Positions 23,236-36,104 of a DNA stretch of 64,000 nucleotides are shown one piece after another. Below the pieces are notes generated by a model. The model worked only from the letters and a program-made list of their open reading frames with translations. It was not told where the DNA came from and ran no database searches. The DNA lies in contig CP085826.1 of assembly GCA_020809705.1 (NCBI GenBank), forward strand, positions 992,001-1,056,000, in the 5' to 3' direction. The translations under genes were made by a program, and so were the position numbers. The stretch comes from Calonectria ilicicola. Its lineage: Eukaryota; Ascomycota; Sordariomycetes; Hypocreales; Nectriaceae. Every line of letters begins with the position of its first letter. The first letter of the stretch is position 1.

Positions 23236-24507
23236 TCATCTGAAAGCGGGTGTCCTTATGGAATCAAAGTCCTTTAGATCAAACCCGCACTTCATCTCCG
23301 ACACCATCTTTCGAATTCTTCCAAACACGGTGGGACTGCAGCCATGGGCGGGATCCGTCACGAGGTTAGCAGCCAAACTTTGCACCCTATAGTGGTGTTC
23401 ATCGTATCCGTCAAGAGGATCGACCTTTTTGTACAATGCGGAGCCACCAACACCAGCTCTGTAGCCATTCTGGTAGGCCATTTTACTGGCTTCCTTGGCT
23501 ACGGCTGCAGTCTTGGCCGAACTTGGTGAGCCTAGATACCAAGTTGGTTGATGGAAATTCACATCAAGATCAATTAGACTGCTGAAGCTTATGCCATGAT
23601 ACGGCGACTCTGGCAGAGGAAATAAATGGTACTTTGCCGCGTGCCTTATAACGACACCAAGGAGCATAGATACGCACTCTTCCTTGTTGCATGTGTGGAC
23701 TTTTCCTCCGGAGAGAGTTTTGATGGATGATTGGATAAAGGAGATGGCCTTGGAAGCAGTTTCCGTACGTAATTTTTCTATGTCCTCTGTAGGTACAGGT
23801 TAGAGTTTGCAGCTAGGCTAAATCTTGACCAAGTGGGACAACTTACCCAGAATACGGTGGACAGGGAGGTCAAGAGACGGGACTGGCCTGGTGGCGTTCA
23901 TCTGCACAGTCCTTGTGATTGCTTTGAATATATCTTGGTTGGAAAAGACCCATGAGACATGAAGCCACAAGATTGCCTCGCGGTTAATTTGTGTTGGTAA
24001 ACGAGCATTTTTGGTGATGAAGTTGAACCAAAATTCTACGTGGAATTGAACGCTCTCGTGGCACTGATAATAGTCCACAATGATGGTAATCTTGGCTAAT
24101 AGTTCAAGATCCATGATTCGGGGGAGCTGTCGGCTGCGAGAGTGGATGATGTTCATGACGATGAGCAGGGCTTCCTCATCCCAATCTTCAGCGGTGAGCT
24201 GAAAGGTATTCTCATTGTTGTCCTGGCTTTCTCGCCATGGGCCCTGAAGCATTCTGTTAAAATATTTGGAAGCTACAATCAAATGTTTTGATGACAGCCT
24301 CAGGAATATTTTTGGCGACTCCTTGGTGTCCTTGTCTGGGGTATGCTCCGTGGGTGATGCATTTTGTGCGTCGTCGTGGTCATGCTGGTCTTCTGGCGAT
24401 GATGGGTTGGTGGGCCACACGGCAAATGGGGCGTTTGGGTTCTTGAGGTACAAGATGACGTCTCCGTCGGGAACAATGTCGTGGGTGATGTCTTCTACTC
24501 GTACCAT
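23236..24507 (-). CDS. BTB/POZ domain protein
   Basis: Two exons (24507-23847 and 23786-23236) with a 60-nt GT-AG intron give 1212 nt, 403 aa. The open frame begins five codons earlier at a TTG; the first ATG (24507) is the better start. It opens with 'VPDGDVILYL', a long disordered acidic insert (Asp/Ser/Thr), then 'KIFLRLSSKHLIVASKYFNRML', the core BTB strand-helix pattern. Then follow 'WDEEALLIVMNIIHSRSRQLPR' and a helical C-terminal region that is usual in fungal BTB proteins. The second exon contains Cys pairs and a basic region. Fungal BTB proteins of this type are mostly uncharacterised, perhaps Cullin-3 adaptors or scaffolds. It is divergent from the ankyrin gene at 25129, with about 620 bp between the starts. 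Confidence 0.85.
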
Positions 24508-25128
24508 CTTGTTGCCGCCCAACCTGACGATGTACGAATATGGATGAATTGTTCACTGCAACCCCACGAATCCCCCACTAGCGGACGGAATAAACAAGTT
24601 CCGTTGGTTCCCCTGACGGTGGCCAAACACGCCACGCGACACCATGTTCGCTGGCAAGTGTGGGCACCAAGCTGAGAAAGCCGTCCAATAATATGAGAGG
24701 AGCAAGCGCCATGGCGCTGACGCTGACGCAGCGACCGAGAACTTTGAGAAGTAGGGTTGTAGAGGGTTCAACGTGATGAGAGAATTTGATAAAATAGAAA
24801 ACAAAATAATGGCAAAATTTTCGATTCAGTGAGACAAGGTCTCGCTCAGTCTCTAATATGGAATTCCGTTCGCATCGATCATGGGCTTCTTGCAAGGCAA
24901 ATCGGGTACACCTCTCCCTGCTGACCACCAGGTTTTAATTGGATGGACAAGCTGCATCCTCAGCCCAACCAGGCTGTGCGAGGCGGATTACATGCACGCG
25001 GGTCGTCCATCACCAAGTCAGGCTGCGCACCCCGCACCCATCTCCCAAAGTTGATCTGAAAAAACCTCCCATCTACAAACCTCGTCGTCTCTTAACGCAT
25101 CAGCCCGAGACTAGTCGACTCCAGCGAC
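24508..25128. other. Divergent promoter region
   Basis: Lies between the BTB gene (minus) and the N-domain/ankyrin gene (plus). No gene. Overlapping open stretches on both strands here have no gene-like character. Confidence 0.4.
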
Positions 25129-27967
25129 ATGGAGGTCTTAGGGGCCGTGTCGAGTTGTTTGACCCTCGCAGAGGTGTCTCTAAAAACGGTGGCCTTTCTC
25201 CACCAGCTTTCGGAAACACAAAATGACTTTGCGCAGCTCAAAGCACAGGTAAGCAGGGGCATATTATGTTATTACAAGACTAGGATTCAGAAAACTTTAA
25301 CTGAACAAATCAGATCGTCGTTATCGACCAGATTCTGAAGGGATTCCAGAGGACTCATGCTTTCTTTCCGAATGGACTAGGTATCTCAAACCCATCCGAG
25401 CCGTCATTATTTATTCTCGCGGCCGTGGAGTTGCAGACCATTCAGGATGAGCTTCAAGGAATAAAGGTTGCCTGTCAAAAAGTACCAGATAATGATAGCT
25501 CAAGAGCAAAGAAGCGGAGATGGGTGCAACAACAACACAAATTGCCGGGGCTGTATGGAAGGGCACGAGACGCACAATCAATTCTCCAATTGGCCATGAA
25601 TATGGAAGTCATGTCTATGATGAAATCCCAATCACGAGATTTGAAAAGGTCAGTACAGAAATATAACTTTGAATGTTATTCCCTATCATTTCTTTTCAGC
25701 TCCGATACAGGTAGCTAATAACGTTAGATATCATTCTGATGTTGAGTTTGTGATGCAAATGCAGACTCAAACTACCTATTCTCATTCCTTAGCGTCAGGA
25801 GTCCATGAACTCCGGCCAGAAGAGCCAATGAAAATCACATACAATTCCATCACAGATTTTGATGAGGAAGATGCTTTGCGCGAAACCGATGACTGTTATG
25901 ACACCTCAGATCGATTTGGTTCGTTTGCTTCGAATACAAATGCGATCGAAGCCAGAAGGTTCATCCAACATAACTCAACAACACTAATAGCCAGGTCCAA
26001 ACAAATCAACAAGTGCCGATGTCGATGCCATTTGAGCGAAAATAGCCACCAGGTCCCAAGCCGGTTCCAGCAATTACTCCAATTCATGACCTACACTCGA
26101 TTTTGTACCTCAAACAGAGTTCAGTGTTCGAATCCTAGGTGCAAATGTGAGAGAGATAGTTGGATCAAAGTACAGTTCCAACCTCCAGAATGGCTTTGGT
26201 CACAATCATTTTTATTCAAGGCAACATATGGTATCTCAGGGTTAAGTGTTGCATTGAGACCTGCCAGACTGCTCAGTAGTGTGGACCTCGTGTGGGGGCG
26301 TATCGAGAACTCTTATATTTCGGATTGTGACCTGCGAGAAATTTCAAGCTATTTCCCTGACGACGTCGATATGATTCAAACGGGGTTAATTGAGGCAAGT
26401 ATGGAGATTGGCCAGTACTAACTGTTTGTTCTGACAAAATGAGACAATAGTATGCAATCCAGTATTGTGCTTTTGAGGCTATCGAAGTGTTTCTGGGAGT
26501 ATGGGCGAATATATTGCCAAAGAAAGGCTTGCCGATGTATGCTACAGCAAATTTCTATTTGTGGGAAATCAGAATTAACAATGCCTTGCTAGGCACGTAG
26601 GTTTCAAAGCGACCGAGTATTTGGAAAATCATTACTACGAAAATGAACGAGAGATGGGGATTCTCATCAAAGTGATATCCTTTACGGACGAGATGCCAGA
26701 ACACAAGTCAACCCTAGTGCACGAAGCGGCCCGACGAGGCAATGGTATGGATAAAGCACTTCGAGAAGAGGGCTGGGCCATGGATGAGCTTGATCACGCC
26801 GGGCATGCGCCTCTCCATATTGCTTGCGAGAATGGGCATTTAGAGGCAGTGCAACAGTTGATGAATGCGAAGGCGAATGTCAACATCCCCGACTACATGG
26901 GGTGGACACCACTCATGCGTGCTGCTAGGAACAACCAGTTGGATTGCATGAGAGCTTTAATTAGGGCCCATTGCGACATTGAGCAACAAGCCATGGATGG
27001 GGCTCGTGCTCTACACCGCGCCGCAAAGGAAGCCTGGCCTGAGGCAGCTACCGCGTTGCGACTGGCAGGAGCATCAGTGTCAGCTCGCGGTTGGGTGGGC
27101 CGAACCGCGCTCCACTACCTCGCTGAGAGCAAACCATGGACAGACCCCGACAGAGTACGTGACACAGCTAATCTCCTAGCGGTGGCAAAAGATGTCAACG
27201 TCAATGCAAGAGATGACAGCGGGCTCACTCCAGTCCTTTACGCATTGAGCGAAAGCAATCTACCAGCCATTCGCTCCCTCGTCGAAATCGGAGCTGATTT
27301 ACATATTCTCGATCGTGACTCATCGAATATTCTACATTACGCTGCAGCTTATGCCAACACTGAAATATTGCGATTCCTTAACAGCCTGCAGCTGAAAGGT
27401 ATTGATACAAATCATCTTAGCAAATACGGATATACACCGAAAGATGAACTTAACTACTGCGTCACCGCCTATACTTGGAATTTGGGGGGCAAAAGACGCC
27501 CTTCTATAGCGGAACGAGAAGCCTTTGCTGAACTTTGCGAGGATATTCGGGACAGGAATTTACATCAAGATATTGAAATTACCGAACGCGCAGTTGAATT
27601 GTTAAGAAAACCTGACGGAGAGGGTGCAAGGGCCCAAATTTCTCTCCTCATCAATCAGCAAAAGGAATGGCAACAGGAACAAGTTGTGTCATGGTACAGG
27701 GGTATTGACAAAATGATTCAAGGACAGAATTACGATTTGGTGATTGAAATGCTAACCGAACATGTTGAAGACATGCTGGCCACAATCAACACCTCATTTT
27801 GGGGTGTAGAGGAGCTGTCATCCGATTCCTCTCAAGTTGAAGAAGGCGATTCATCGGAAAGCGAAGGCTCGTATAGCGAAGACGAAGTGCTTAGAGCAGA
27901 TGTTATCGAAAGCGAAGATGATCAGTCAGAAGACCTAGATCGGGATGACTCAGAGTATACTTGTTAG
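25129..27967 (+). CDS. STAND-like N-terminal domain plus ankyrin-repeat protein
   Basis: Five exons (25129-25248, 25314-25648, 25728-26394, 26451-26536, 26593-27967) total 2583 nt, 860 aa. The third intron begins GC (26395-26450: G|GCAAGT, branch TACTAAC); the GT alternative there does not keep the frame. Residues 1-~130 resemble the helical N-terminal domain of fungal NLR-like proteins (MEVLGAVSSCLTLAEVSLKT). Residues ~246-300 have a Cys-rich stretch (CRCRCH...CSNPRCKC), frequent in fungal ankyrin proteins and possibly metal binding. From ~469 to ~670 there are about six ankyrin repeats ('GHAPLHIACENGHLEAVQQL', 'GWTPLMRAARNN', 'GRTALHYLAES'). The tail is acidic and Ser-rich. No NACHT or other NTPase domain lies between. 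It fits the non-self-recognition theme of the block; the actual role is unknown. Confidence 0.85.
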
Positions 27968-30045
27968 ATTCTGTGGATATTCAAACCTCACTCCGAATAT
28001 ACATATGACACCGAAAGTATTCCCTTAGCTCCTGTATTGATTGTTGCAATTGTTGTAATTAATTCCATCGACAGGCTTTAGGGTAGGATCAGAATGTCAA
28101 TTCGTACCAATTCGAATATTTTGTTGGGGCAACGGAAGTAAAAAATGGGCTGCAGTACCAGAAAAATGCCAAAGAGGCTCCTTCATTATTATTATATTTA
28201 TCGTGTTATTAAACTGTGAAGATGAAGTGTTGACTTGAAATCTGGAATCCCAGCGGTGTGGATGAGTACCTTCGCAGAATGACCCACGCAGCTAAGTCTG
28301 TTATCTGATCCTAGTAAGGAAGAACATCTTAACGGCTCTAGCCTAAGGTAAGACGTAGCTACGGCCTATTCTCAAACATACGCCACGAACTGGTGTTCGG
28401 ACCTGACGCGTCAATTCAAGGCGCCTGGCAATGGCAGCTTGACTCGTGCACTGCGACGCGTCAACTACATTCGACTTTTGAAGCCTATTGAGGTTTAGCG
28501 TGATTACTGCAACAGGCAACGCGAGAAACAAAAGCAGACATGTGGGGTCCCGAAAGGGTTGCAAGCGCCAGACCAGGGCGGATCGTCCAGTTTTTGAAAC
28601 GTGCGGGTCGTGGTTCCCGTCCATCATGGGCGCCTCCAGGCCAGTTAACCGCTGTGCTGCGTCCGTGCCGCGAGATCTGCTGTCGATCGATCCGCCGTCG
28701 GCTTTTTTGGATCCAAAACGAGGCCTGTTAGCTTGCTAAAAAAGGGTGCTTTGGGCGCTTCTATCTCCGAAAGTACACGTCTTGTCAAACTGGCTGCCTA
28801 AAAGGATGTCACTACCGCCCATTTCCCCCGCCTCCCTAAACTCCCAACACAGACCACCACTGTCCCAATACGGCCATGACGTACCTGAATTCTATCTCGG
28901 AGTTCGGCTCTCTGGTCAGGCTGAAGAATACGACGTGCTGCAGAAAGCTGGAATGCGTGGTGGGCCAACTTGCAGGGGAAAGGCCTAAATTTAGGCCGTG
29001 GAGGTGTGCTTCCCAGCCAATAGGGAGACGGGATGCCCTAGCTAGTTGAATTTCCCTCACCGACTACTGCTGCAGCTATTTAGCGATGCCAAGTTTTCAA
29101 CGCAGTGTCGATGCTTGTTTTTTTTGTTCATGAACATGACATGTGGGTTGCTGCTATATCTGGGGTTTGGTGGGTATGTTCTTGCCGGATGTCCGACGAT
29201 CACGACGATCGCGCGGTCGTGCACAAAATCATCTTGTAGGGATGCAGTAAAATATCCCCGGTAACAAAAATTCTAGGCGCGTAGCGATCGGCGTTTGCAA
29301 GGTTAGACAGACGGATGAGCCGCATGTTTGAATTATTATCGCCAATTTTGACAGGTGCGCTCTCTTTCTCGTCCATGTGCACGCACAAGAATTTGCACAA
29401 AAGTCCCCCTAATAGACGAAAGATGCATTTTTTTTTCAATCCAGTGAATACGAAGATCCAGCAAACGGTAGTTTCCTGTTCTGAGGTGCCCCCTCCTCCA
29501 TACATTTACGAGCTGAGACTTATGCAAGAGTATGGCACTACGTCTTTAAATAACAGCACAACTGTCAAAAGTGTTAGCGCCCGTCGTGTAGACGCGCAGA
29601 TGGGTGGTGAGGTTTTGGATTCCGCTCGACTGTTCCCCTCGTATCTCCCAGAGCCCCCAGTCTCAGGAATTGGTTGGTTGGTGGCCAACGCTGGAGGGCG
29701 GCTCCGTCTCGACCCACAGCTCCGTATTGGCTGCCAGCGGTTAACCACACCACCAATCCCTGCATCGTGATTTGCAGACGCTCGCATGTCGGGTCCGAAT
29801 TTGGTCGCCCTGACAGCTGATGTCTGCAGCCAAGATATCCGAAAGGAGAACAACGTGGAGACGATCAAGATGTTTTCCCACTTCATTATAAAAGAGTTGC
29901 CCTGTTCTGTTGTTTCATCTTCTTTGTTCCTCACTACCACCTTAATCCCTGCACAGCCAGCATCTTCATAACTTCCTTTTTCTTTTTTTTTCCTTTTCTT
30001 TTCATTTCATCGTCCATTCGTTATCAACCACACAAAATCGTTACA
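27968..30045. other. Intergenic, including promoter of the GPI wall protein
   Basis: About 2 kb with no recognised gene. Open stretches at 28343-28988 and 29315-29940 overlap one another on both strands and lack family features. The last 70 nt before 30046 are strongly pyrimidine-rich (CT tract around 29970-30013), a usual sign of a highly expressed fungal promoter. Confidence 0.45.
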
Positions 30046-33000
30046 ATGAAGGGCCTCTCGGTCTTTTACGCTGTCGCTACTGGCGTTGCCAACGCCTCCA
30101 TCCTATTCTACAACACCACATCCGTTTCATCAGAGCCAGCATACCCCGTGATTGGGGCAACCACAACTGAAGCTGCTGCTGTCACTACTCAGCAGGTCAC
30201 TACTCAACAGGGTACTACCCAGCAGGACACTACCCAGCAGGACACTACCCAGCAACTCACCACTTCAACCATTTACACAACACAACTTCGCACTGTCACT
30301 CAATGCGCTTCCGACGTCACTAATTGCCCTAATAAGCCCGTCATTGTTACGGAGACGATCGCTATTTCAACCACTGTTTGTCCTGTCACTGAGCTTGGTT
30401 CTCAGCCCACCACCGAGGTGCCTGTGGCATCCTCAAAAGCTTCTCCAACATCTGAGCTCTCAACATCACCAGCATACGAGGTTCCTCAAAACACCCCAGG
30501 AACATCCCAGGACCTCTCTACAACAAACCTCTACCAAACCCCCCAAAACACACCTAGTACTTCTCAGGGCCTGTCAACCACAAACCTGTACCAGACTCCC
30601 CACAACACACCATCAGCGACCAATGGACTCTCTACATCGCACGTGTACGAGACTCCCCAGAACACCCCGGGAACAGCTCCGGGAACCACTCCAGGGGCAT
30701 CCACATCGCCAGTTTATGGAACTCCTGGAACTCCCAACAACACTACTGTAGCTCGTTCCACCTTTTCGTCCCCTCCTGCCAATTCGGGCGCAACAACGCA
30801 GCAGCTCACCACTTCTACCATCTACACAACTCAGATCCGAACTGTGACATCCTGCGCTCCTGATGTCACCAATTGCCCCAATAGGCCCCATGTCACTACT
30901 GAGACCATCGCCATCTCCACCACTGTGTGCCCCGTCACTGAGGCCGGAAGCACCCCCGCTACCCAGGCCACTGAGACCCCCACAGCCTCGGTTGATACTC
31001 AGGTTTCGGAGACACTTCAGACTTCTGCCGTTGGCACCACCACTCAGGGCTACACCACTCAGGGCTACACAACTTCCACCATCTACACGACTCAGATTCG
31101 AACCGTGACATCATGTGCCCCTGACGTCACCAACTGTCCCAACCGACCCCACGTCACCACTGAGACTATTGCTATCTCCACTACCATCTGCCCTGTTACC
31201 GAGGCCGGAAGCACTCCTGCCAACACGGCTACAGGAACCCCTGGTACTTCAGTTGGTACTGAGGTCTCGGAGACACCTGACTCTTCAACTGGAACCATCG
31301 TTTCGGGAACTCCTGGTGCTTCTACTGGCACTGAAGTTTCGTTGACCCCCATCGTTTCAACTGGAACCGCTGCTTCAGAGACCCCTGGTGTTTCAACTGG
31401 TACTACAACCCAGAGCCTGACCACCTCAACCATCTACACAACTCAGGTTCGAACCGTGACATCCTGTGCCCCCGATGTCACCAACTGCCCCAACAGGCCT
31501 CATGTCACCACTGAGACTATCGCCATCTCTACAACTGTCTGCCCTGTTACTGAGGCCGGAAGCACTCCTCCCGCCACCACAGCTACTGGAACCGTCAACA
31601 CTTCGGTGGGAACCGAGATCTCAGAGACCCCTGGTTCTCCCACCGGAACTGTTGTTTCTGGAACTCCCGGTAGCTCTGTTCCCGGCACCACCACCCAGAG
31701 CCTGACCACCTCAACCATCTACACCACCCAAGTCCGCACCGTAACCTCATGTGCTCCTGATGTTACGAACTGCCCTAACAGGCCCCACGTGACCACTGAG
31801 ACCATCGCTATCTCGACTACTGTGTGCCCTGTTACTGAAGCTGGAACTCCTTCCGCCACCAAGGCTACAGAGACCGCTGGTACCTCTGCCCCAGGTACTT
31901 CTGCTCCTGGTACATCCGCCCCCGCTACCTCTGTTCCTAGTAGCTCTGTTCCTGGTAGCTCTGCCCCCGCTACCTCCGCTCCCGGTACAACAACTCAAAG
32001 CCTGACTACCTCGACCATCTACACCACCCAGGTCCGCACTGTAACATCCTGCGCTCCCGACGTTACAAACTGCCCCAACCGGCCTCATGTCACCACTGAG
32101 ACTATCGCCATCTCCACCACTGTATGCCCTGTCACTGAGGCTGAGACTCCTTCTGCTACCAAGGGTACAACTGAGGGTGTAGAGACTTCCAAGACCATCG
32201 CTTCTGAGACTCAGACTCCCTCTGGGTCCGCACAGGCCTCCACTACCCAGAAGTATACTACCTCGACTGTGTACACCACTCAAGTCCGCACCGTCACTTC
32301 ATGCGCCCCTGAAGTTACCAACTGCCCCAACAGACCTCATGTCACCACTGAGACCATCGCAATTTCGACCACAGTCTGCCCCGTCACTGAGGAGTCGCAC
32401 ACTCCCGTCTCTACTCAGGCCGTTTCCACCCAGACATCGGGCACTCCTGTCGTGACTTATGGTACTTCTGAGATCCCTTCGCAGTCGCCTTCTACTGTCG
32501 AGACCACTGGTACTGTGGAGACTAGCAACACTCAGGGAGGAGTCCAGTCCACCAAGACTCCTGTGACTTCACCCGCCACAACTCCTGCCACTCAGTATAC
32601 TAGCCAGTGGACTACCTCTACTATTTACACCACGACTGTGCGAACTGTCACTTCTTGCGCCCCCGAGGTTACAAACTGCCCCAACAGGCCTCACGTTACC
32701 ACAGAGACTATTGCCATCTCGACAACAGTCTGCCCTGTGACTGAGACACCTGATACCGCAGTTCCTGCCACATCAGTTCCTGCCACATCAGTTGTTGTCA
32801 CCACCAGCAAGCCCCAGGCCACTGCTCCTATCTCTGAGAAGCCCGAGACCTCCACTAGCCCTGGATCAGTTGTGGTGTTGACCAGCTCCTGGACAACCTC
32901 AACCATCTACACAACTCAGGTCCGCACCGTGACTTCTTGTGCTCCCGAGGTTACAAACTGCCCCAACAGGCCTCATGTGACCACCGAGACCATTGCCATC

Positions 33001-34290
33001 TCCACCACAGTTTGCCCAGTTACTCTTACTCAAGCTGTTGAGACAACTCCTGCGGCCCATGGCTCTACAACCAAGGGATACGGCACCACTGCTGTCGAGA
33101 CTACTTCCGAGGGCAACGGAGCACAGACTACCAAGACTGCCCCTGGCGGTGTCAAGACTACAGTGACTGAGGCTCCTCATCAGAGCACCACTCAGTGGAC
33201 TACCTCGACCGTCTACTCGACATCGTACCAGACCATTACCTCGTGCGGCCCTGAAGTGACTGATTGTCCCAATGGAAGCAAGGTGGTCACTGTTACTATC
33301 CCAGTCTCTACTACTGTTTGCCCCGTTACTGACCAGGCAACTCCTACTACTGAGATCATCAAGACCACCCAGCCCCCGGCTCAAGGCAGCACCACTCAGT
33401 GGACTACCTCGACCATCTACACGACTTCATACCAGACCATCACTTCTTGCGCTTCTTACGTGACTGACTGTCCCAACGGAAGCAAGGTTGTCACTGTTAC
33501 CATCCCTGTCTCGACCACTGTCTGCCCCGTCACCGAGCAGTCCGGACCTACCACTCAGGCTCCTGGTGTCCCTTACACCACCACAAAGCTGACCCATGTG
33601 CCACCTTACGCCAACACCACGCGATGGCTCCCAGGTTCCACCACCAAGTGGACCACTTCTACAATCTACACCACTCAGACCCGCACTGTCTCTACCTGCG
33701 GATACAACAGTGCATGCTCCGGTGGCCCTTACGTGACCACCGAGACCATTGGCATCTCGACAACGGTTTGCCCCGTCACTGAAACTGCCACTCCTGTCCC
33801 CGGTAACATGACTTCCACTCTTTACACTACTCAGTCCTACACCATCACGAGCTGCTCTCCCAAGAACTATGGCTGCTCGGTCGGACAAGTCACAACCACC
33901 GTCTATCCGACTGGCACAACCCGCATTTCTCAGTGGAGCTCTACTACCCGCCACACTTCCTTCGCGACTCCCACTGGCACCAGTGAGGGCGTGAAGGAAA
34001 GCAGCGCAACCGAGTCGCTCCCCGAAGAGTCGAACAAGTCCACTTACGGCTATTCGCAACCCACTCCTTCCAAATCTAGCTCGGAGTCCGCCTCCAAGCC
34101 CACCTACCTTTCCGGCATCAAAGACAAGGTTGTCTACGCTGCCGCTGTTGAGGATGGCACCTCTTCCGGTACCCAAGGTACCGCTTCTGCCACTGCTAGC
34201 CCCGTTCAAGTCGCTGCTGCCGCTGGTCGAGTCACCGGCTGTCTTGGAACGATGGCTGCAGCTCTCGCTGTTATTGCCCTTTTCCTTTAG
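30046..34290 (+). CDS. Repetitive GPI-anchored Ser/Thr-rich cell-wall glycoprotein
   Basis: A single exon encodes 1414 aa. It starts with a signal peptide ([17 protein letters not shown]) and ends with a hydrophobic tail after small residues ([18 protein letters not shown]), the usual arrangement for a GPI anchor. The body has twelve copies of a module of about 47 residues plus a degenerate thirteenth. The module runs [42 protein letters not shown] and has three conserved Cys. Variable Ser/Thr/Pro linkers such as '[16 protein letters not shown]' separate the copies. Copies 2-9 are almost identical, copies 10-11 form a second subtype ([16 protein letters not shown]) and copy 12 a third. An N-terminal Thr-Gln minisatellite (TTQQ) precedes the first module. 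This would be heavily O-glycosylated and displayed on the hyphal surface, with a likely role in adhesion or wall structure. No ligand-binding domain is recognisable. Confidence 0.9.
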   Translation: MKGLSVFYAVATGVANASILFYNTTSVSSEPAYPVIGATTTEAAAVTTQQVTTQQGTTQQDTTQQDTTQQLTTSTIYTTQLRTVTQCASDVTNCPNKPVIVTETIAISTTVCPVTELGSQPTTEVPVASSKASPTSELSTSPAYEVPQNTPGTSQDLSTTNLYQTPQNTPSTSQGLSTTNLYQTPHNTPSATNGLSTSHVYETPQNTPGTAPGTTPGASTSPVYGTPGTPNNTTVARSTFSSPPANSGATTQQLTTSTIYTTQIRTVTSCAPDVTNCPNRPHVTTETIAISTTVCPVTEAGSTPATQATETPTASVDTQVSETLQTSAVGTTTQGYTTQGYTTSTIYTTQIRTVTSCAPDVTNCPNRPHVTTETIAISTTICPVTEAGSTPANTATGTPGTSVGTEVSETPDSSTGTIVSGTPGASTGTEVSLTPIVSTGTAASETPGVSTGTTTQSLTTSTIYTTQVRTVTSCAPDVTNCPNRPHVTTETIAISTTVCPVTEAGSTPPATTATGTVNTSVGTEISETPGSPTGTVVSGTPGSSVPGTTTQSLTTSTIYTTQVRTVTSCAPDVTNCPNRPHVTTETIAISTTVCPVTEAGTPSATKATETAGTSAPGTSAPGTSAPATSVPSSSVPGSSAPATSAPGTTTQSLTTSTIYTTQVRTVTSCAPDVTNCPNRPHVTTETIAISTTVCPVTEAETPSATKGTTEGVETSKTIASETQTPSGSAQASTTQKYTTSTVYTTQVRTVTSCAPEVTNCPNRPHVTTETIAISTTVCPVTEESHTPVSTQAVSTQTSGTPVVTYGTSEIPSQSPSTVETTGTVETSNTQGGVQSTKTPVTSPATTPATQYTSQWTTSTIYTTTVRTVTSCAPEVTNCPNRPHVTTETIAISTTVCPVTETPDTAVPATSVPATSVVVTTSKPQATAPISEKPETSTSPGSVVVLTSSWTTSTIYTTQVRTVTSCAPEVTNCPNRPHVTTETIAISTTVCPVTLTQAVETTPAAHGSTTKGYGTTAVETTSEGNGAQTTKTAPGGVKTTVTEAPHQSTTQWTTSTVYSTSYQTITSCGPEVTDCPNGSKVVTVTIPVSTTVCPVTDQATPTTEIIKTTQPPAQGSTTQWTTSTIYTTSYQTITSCASYVTDCPNGSKVVTVTIPVSTTVCPVTEQSGPTTQAPGVPYTTTKLTHVPPYANTTRWLPGSTTKWTTSTIYTTQTRTVSTCGYNSACSGGPYVTTETIGISTTVCPVTETATPVPGNMTSTLYTTQSYTITSCSPKNYGCSVGQVTTTVYPTGTTRISQWSSTTRHTSFATPTGTSEGVKESSATESLPEESNKSTYGYSQPTPSKSSSESASKPTYLSGIKDKVVYAAAVEDGTSSGTQGTASATASPVQVAAAAGRVTGCLGTMAAALAVIALFL
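30256..33950 (+). repeat. Tandem coding modules of the GPI wall protein
   Basis: Module starts (first codon of x-TTST) are near 30256, 30805, 31066, 31417, 31701, 32001, 32254, 32608, 32890, 33196, 33400, 33649 and a degenerate one near 33808. Linker lengths vary. High DNA identity among the middle copies suggests unequal crossing-over or gene conversion. Confidence 0.9.
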
Positions 34291-34795
34291 TCTGAATATT
34301 ATGAGTTATGAATAGAGAATGTACATGCTGTAACTAGATAGCTTGAATATAAACCCAACACTTCGAAGCACTATCCTGTCCCGCATCACTTGTGAATAGT
34401 CAACTAAGATCTGAAACGGTGATCAACTATGGTTCGGGAATTCTCTCACCGAATCACTCGGATTTGAAGCTAATGAGAAGTTTGACTGATCGCAACGAGA
34501 ATATGCACTGCATTTAGGGTAATTTTCTAGCCTTAGAATTCTACAGGAAAACAGTAGGAACTAATCACAGGGCGTATGCTCATCATGTCTTCCTGGAACT
34601 GCTTGTTGAGGGTTGGTGTAATAAGTGAATTAACAAGATCCCTCTCGACCAGTCCATGTGGCGCGTGCACATGAAATTGTCCACGTGAGTGGCGCCCCGC
34701 ACCTAACTCGGTAATAAATATGTACATCCCATCCAACAAGCGTCAAATTTGAGTTGTTGATGTATCAACTCCATCATTCGAGATCCGTTTCCGCC
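34291..34795. other. Intergenic
   Basis: No feature recognised apart from A/T-rich DNA downstream of the wall-protein gene. Confidence 0.4.
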
Positions 34796-35059
34796 ATGCC
34801 TCCCCCTGTTGTAGATGCAAACGAATTCGAACCACTTGATCATATGCACAAGGTACCCCTGGATGACCAAGACTTGGCTCCATGTTGGTGCGGGCAGTGG
34901 GTTGTCTATTCTGCGACTTGTGGAGGAATGTGGAAGCACTTTCCAATGAGATGTGGCAAGAACGGTGGTCGCTATTGCAAGGGAAAATCAACCCGAGCTC
35001 TCACTGCCAACGTGCTGGTCAACCAAGACTGCCCAGGAAATCATCCCCACTATTCATAG
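34796..35059 (+). CDS. Possible small Cys-rich protein (87 aa)
   Basis: An ATG in a good context (gccATGcct) opens a frame of 87 codons. It begins MPPPVVDANEFEPLDHMHK and has six Cys in the second half, arranged C-x-C then single Cys at irregular gaps. There is no signal peptide, so it is not a typical secreted effector. It is embedded in sparse AT-rich DNA and has no intron. I do not recognise a family; the balanced composition and Cys pattern make a real gene possible, but chance is not excluded. Confidence 0.35.
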   Translation: MPPPVVDANEFEPLDHMHKVPLDDQDLAPCWCGQWVVYSATCGGMWKHFPMRCGKNGGRYCKGKSTRALTANVLVNQDCPGNHPHYS

Positions 35060-36104
35060 CCGGTCAGTAAACATTTGTGTTTCAATCAGTTGACCATCCA
35101 GGGTCGATCTGACATTGTGAATCAGAAACGCCGTTGGATTTATGGATTTCGATTTGATTGATGCCTATGATCAGATTCAAGCAGAGATTCAAAATAGAAT
35201 AGGAACTATAATGCGCCGCGAATACGTCTCGAAGGAGCTATGAAGCGTTTTGCCCTAGATTTCAACCTTGATTTGGTATTGTTGAGGTTTTATTTCGCTG
35301 GAATGAATCTCCTTAGTGATGCCTTCAGCAACTAGTCGCTGCCGCTTTATTGATGCAAAATGTTCAAGAAAAATGTACGTTCTACCTCGCTTTGTTTTTG
35401 TACTCAAAAAATCTGAATTTTACTTTTTGAGCATTTAATCAACAAGGATAAAGTAAAACGTATCATTATTCTAAAGGCGCTGAACATGATGGGCTCCATA
35501 ATAGATTTCTTCTCATCATGTTTACCATGACCGCCGTCTTGATTAGGTTTGTCGCCGCGATCCGGAGATTGAAAGAGCGTCATGTATTTGCCCTTTCACC
35601 TCTTAGTATTACTCTCATGACGTTCGTTGTTTCGTTGATTTTCCCTTGATGGCCGCTCCTGATAATGGTGTCGGATGGCGTATCAAGAAACCCGACTGAA
35701 CCCGATGTCTAGACTCCGAAGGTGATTTTGTATAGTTGACTATGTCACTATTAAAGAAATCGATTAGATCAATAACCGATCCCTGCACTGACACAAGAAT
35801 TTGCTTGTAATATGAACATAGAGATATGGTTTATCACCGATTAATGTATTATAATTATTAATCATGAAGTTCTACTGATAGTTTACTGAAAAACGACGTA
35901 TATCAAATTTCTGATCGTACGTTGGGGCAAAGAACTTTCCACATTTTAAATCTTCATTTACCATCCTACCACAACCTTAATAGCGCTTAAGAAGTATCTC
36001 TTTCTCGTGAATTAATCACACATTGCGAGAGAGATTGAGACATTGTCGGCATATTTCCCCCTAGGAAAACAAAAATAACCAAAAGCTAGATACCCATGTT
36101 TTTG
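35060..36104. other. Intergenic, AT-rich
   Basis: About 1 kb without any open frame of note on either strand. It is AT-rich and stop-dense, as expected for spacer or long-decayed sequence. Confidence 0.5.

Noticed and set aside
29315..29940. Plus and minus frames of about 150 codons upstream of the wall-protein gene
   Set aside because: They overlap on opposite strands, have no recognisable domain and lie in a likely promoter.
30152..33384. Long frames on other strands and frames inside the GPI wall protein
   Set aside because: They repeat with the module period and are caused by the tandem coding repeats.
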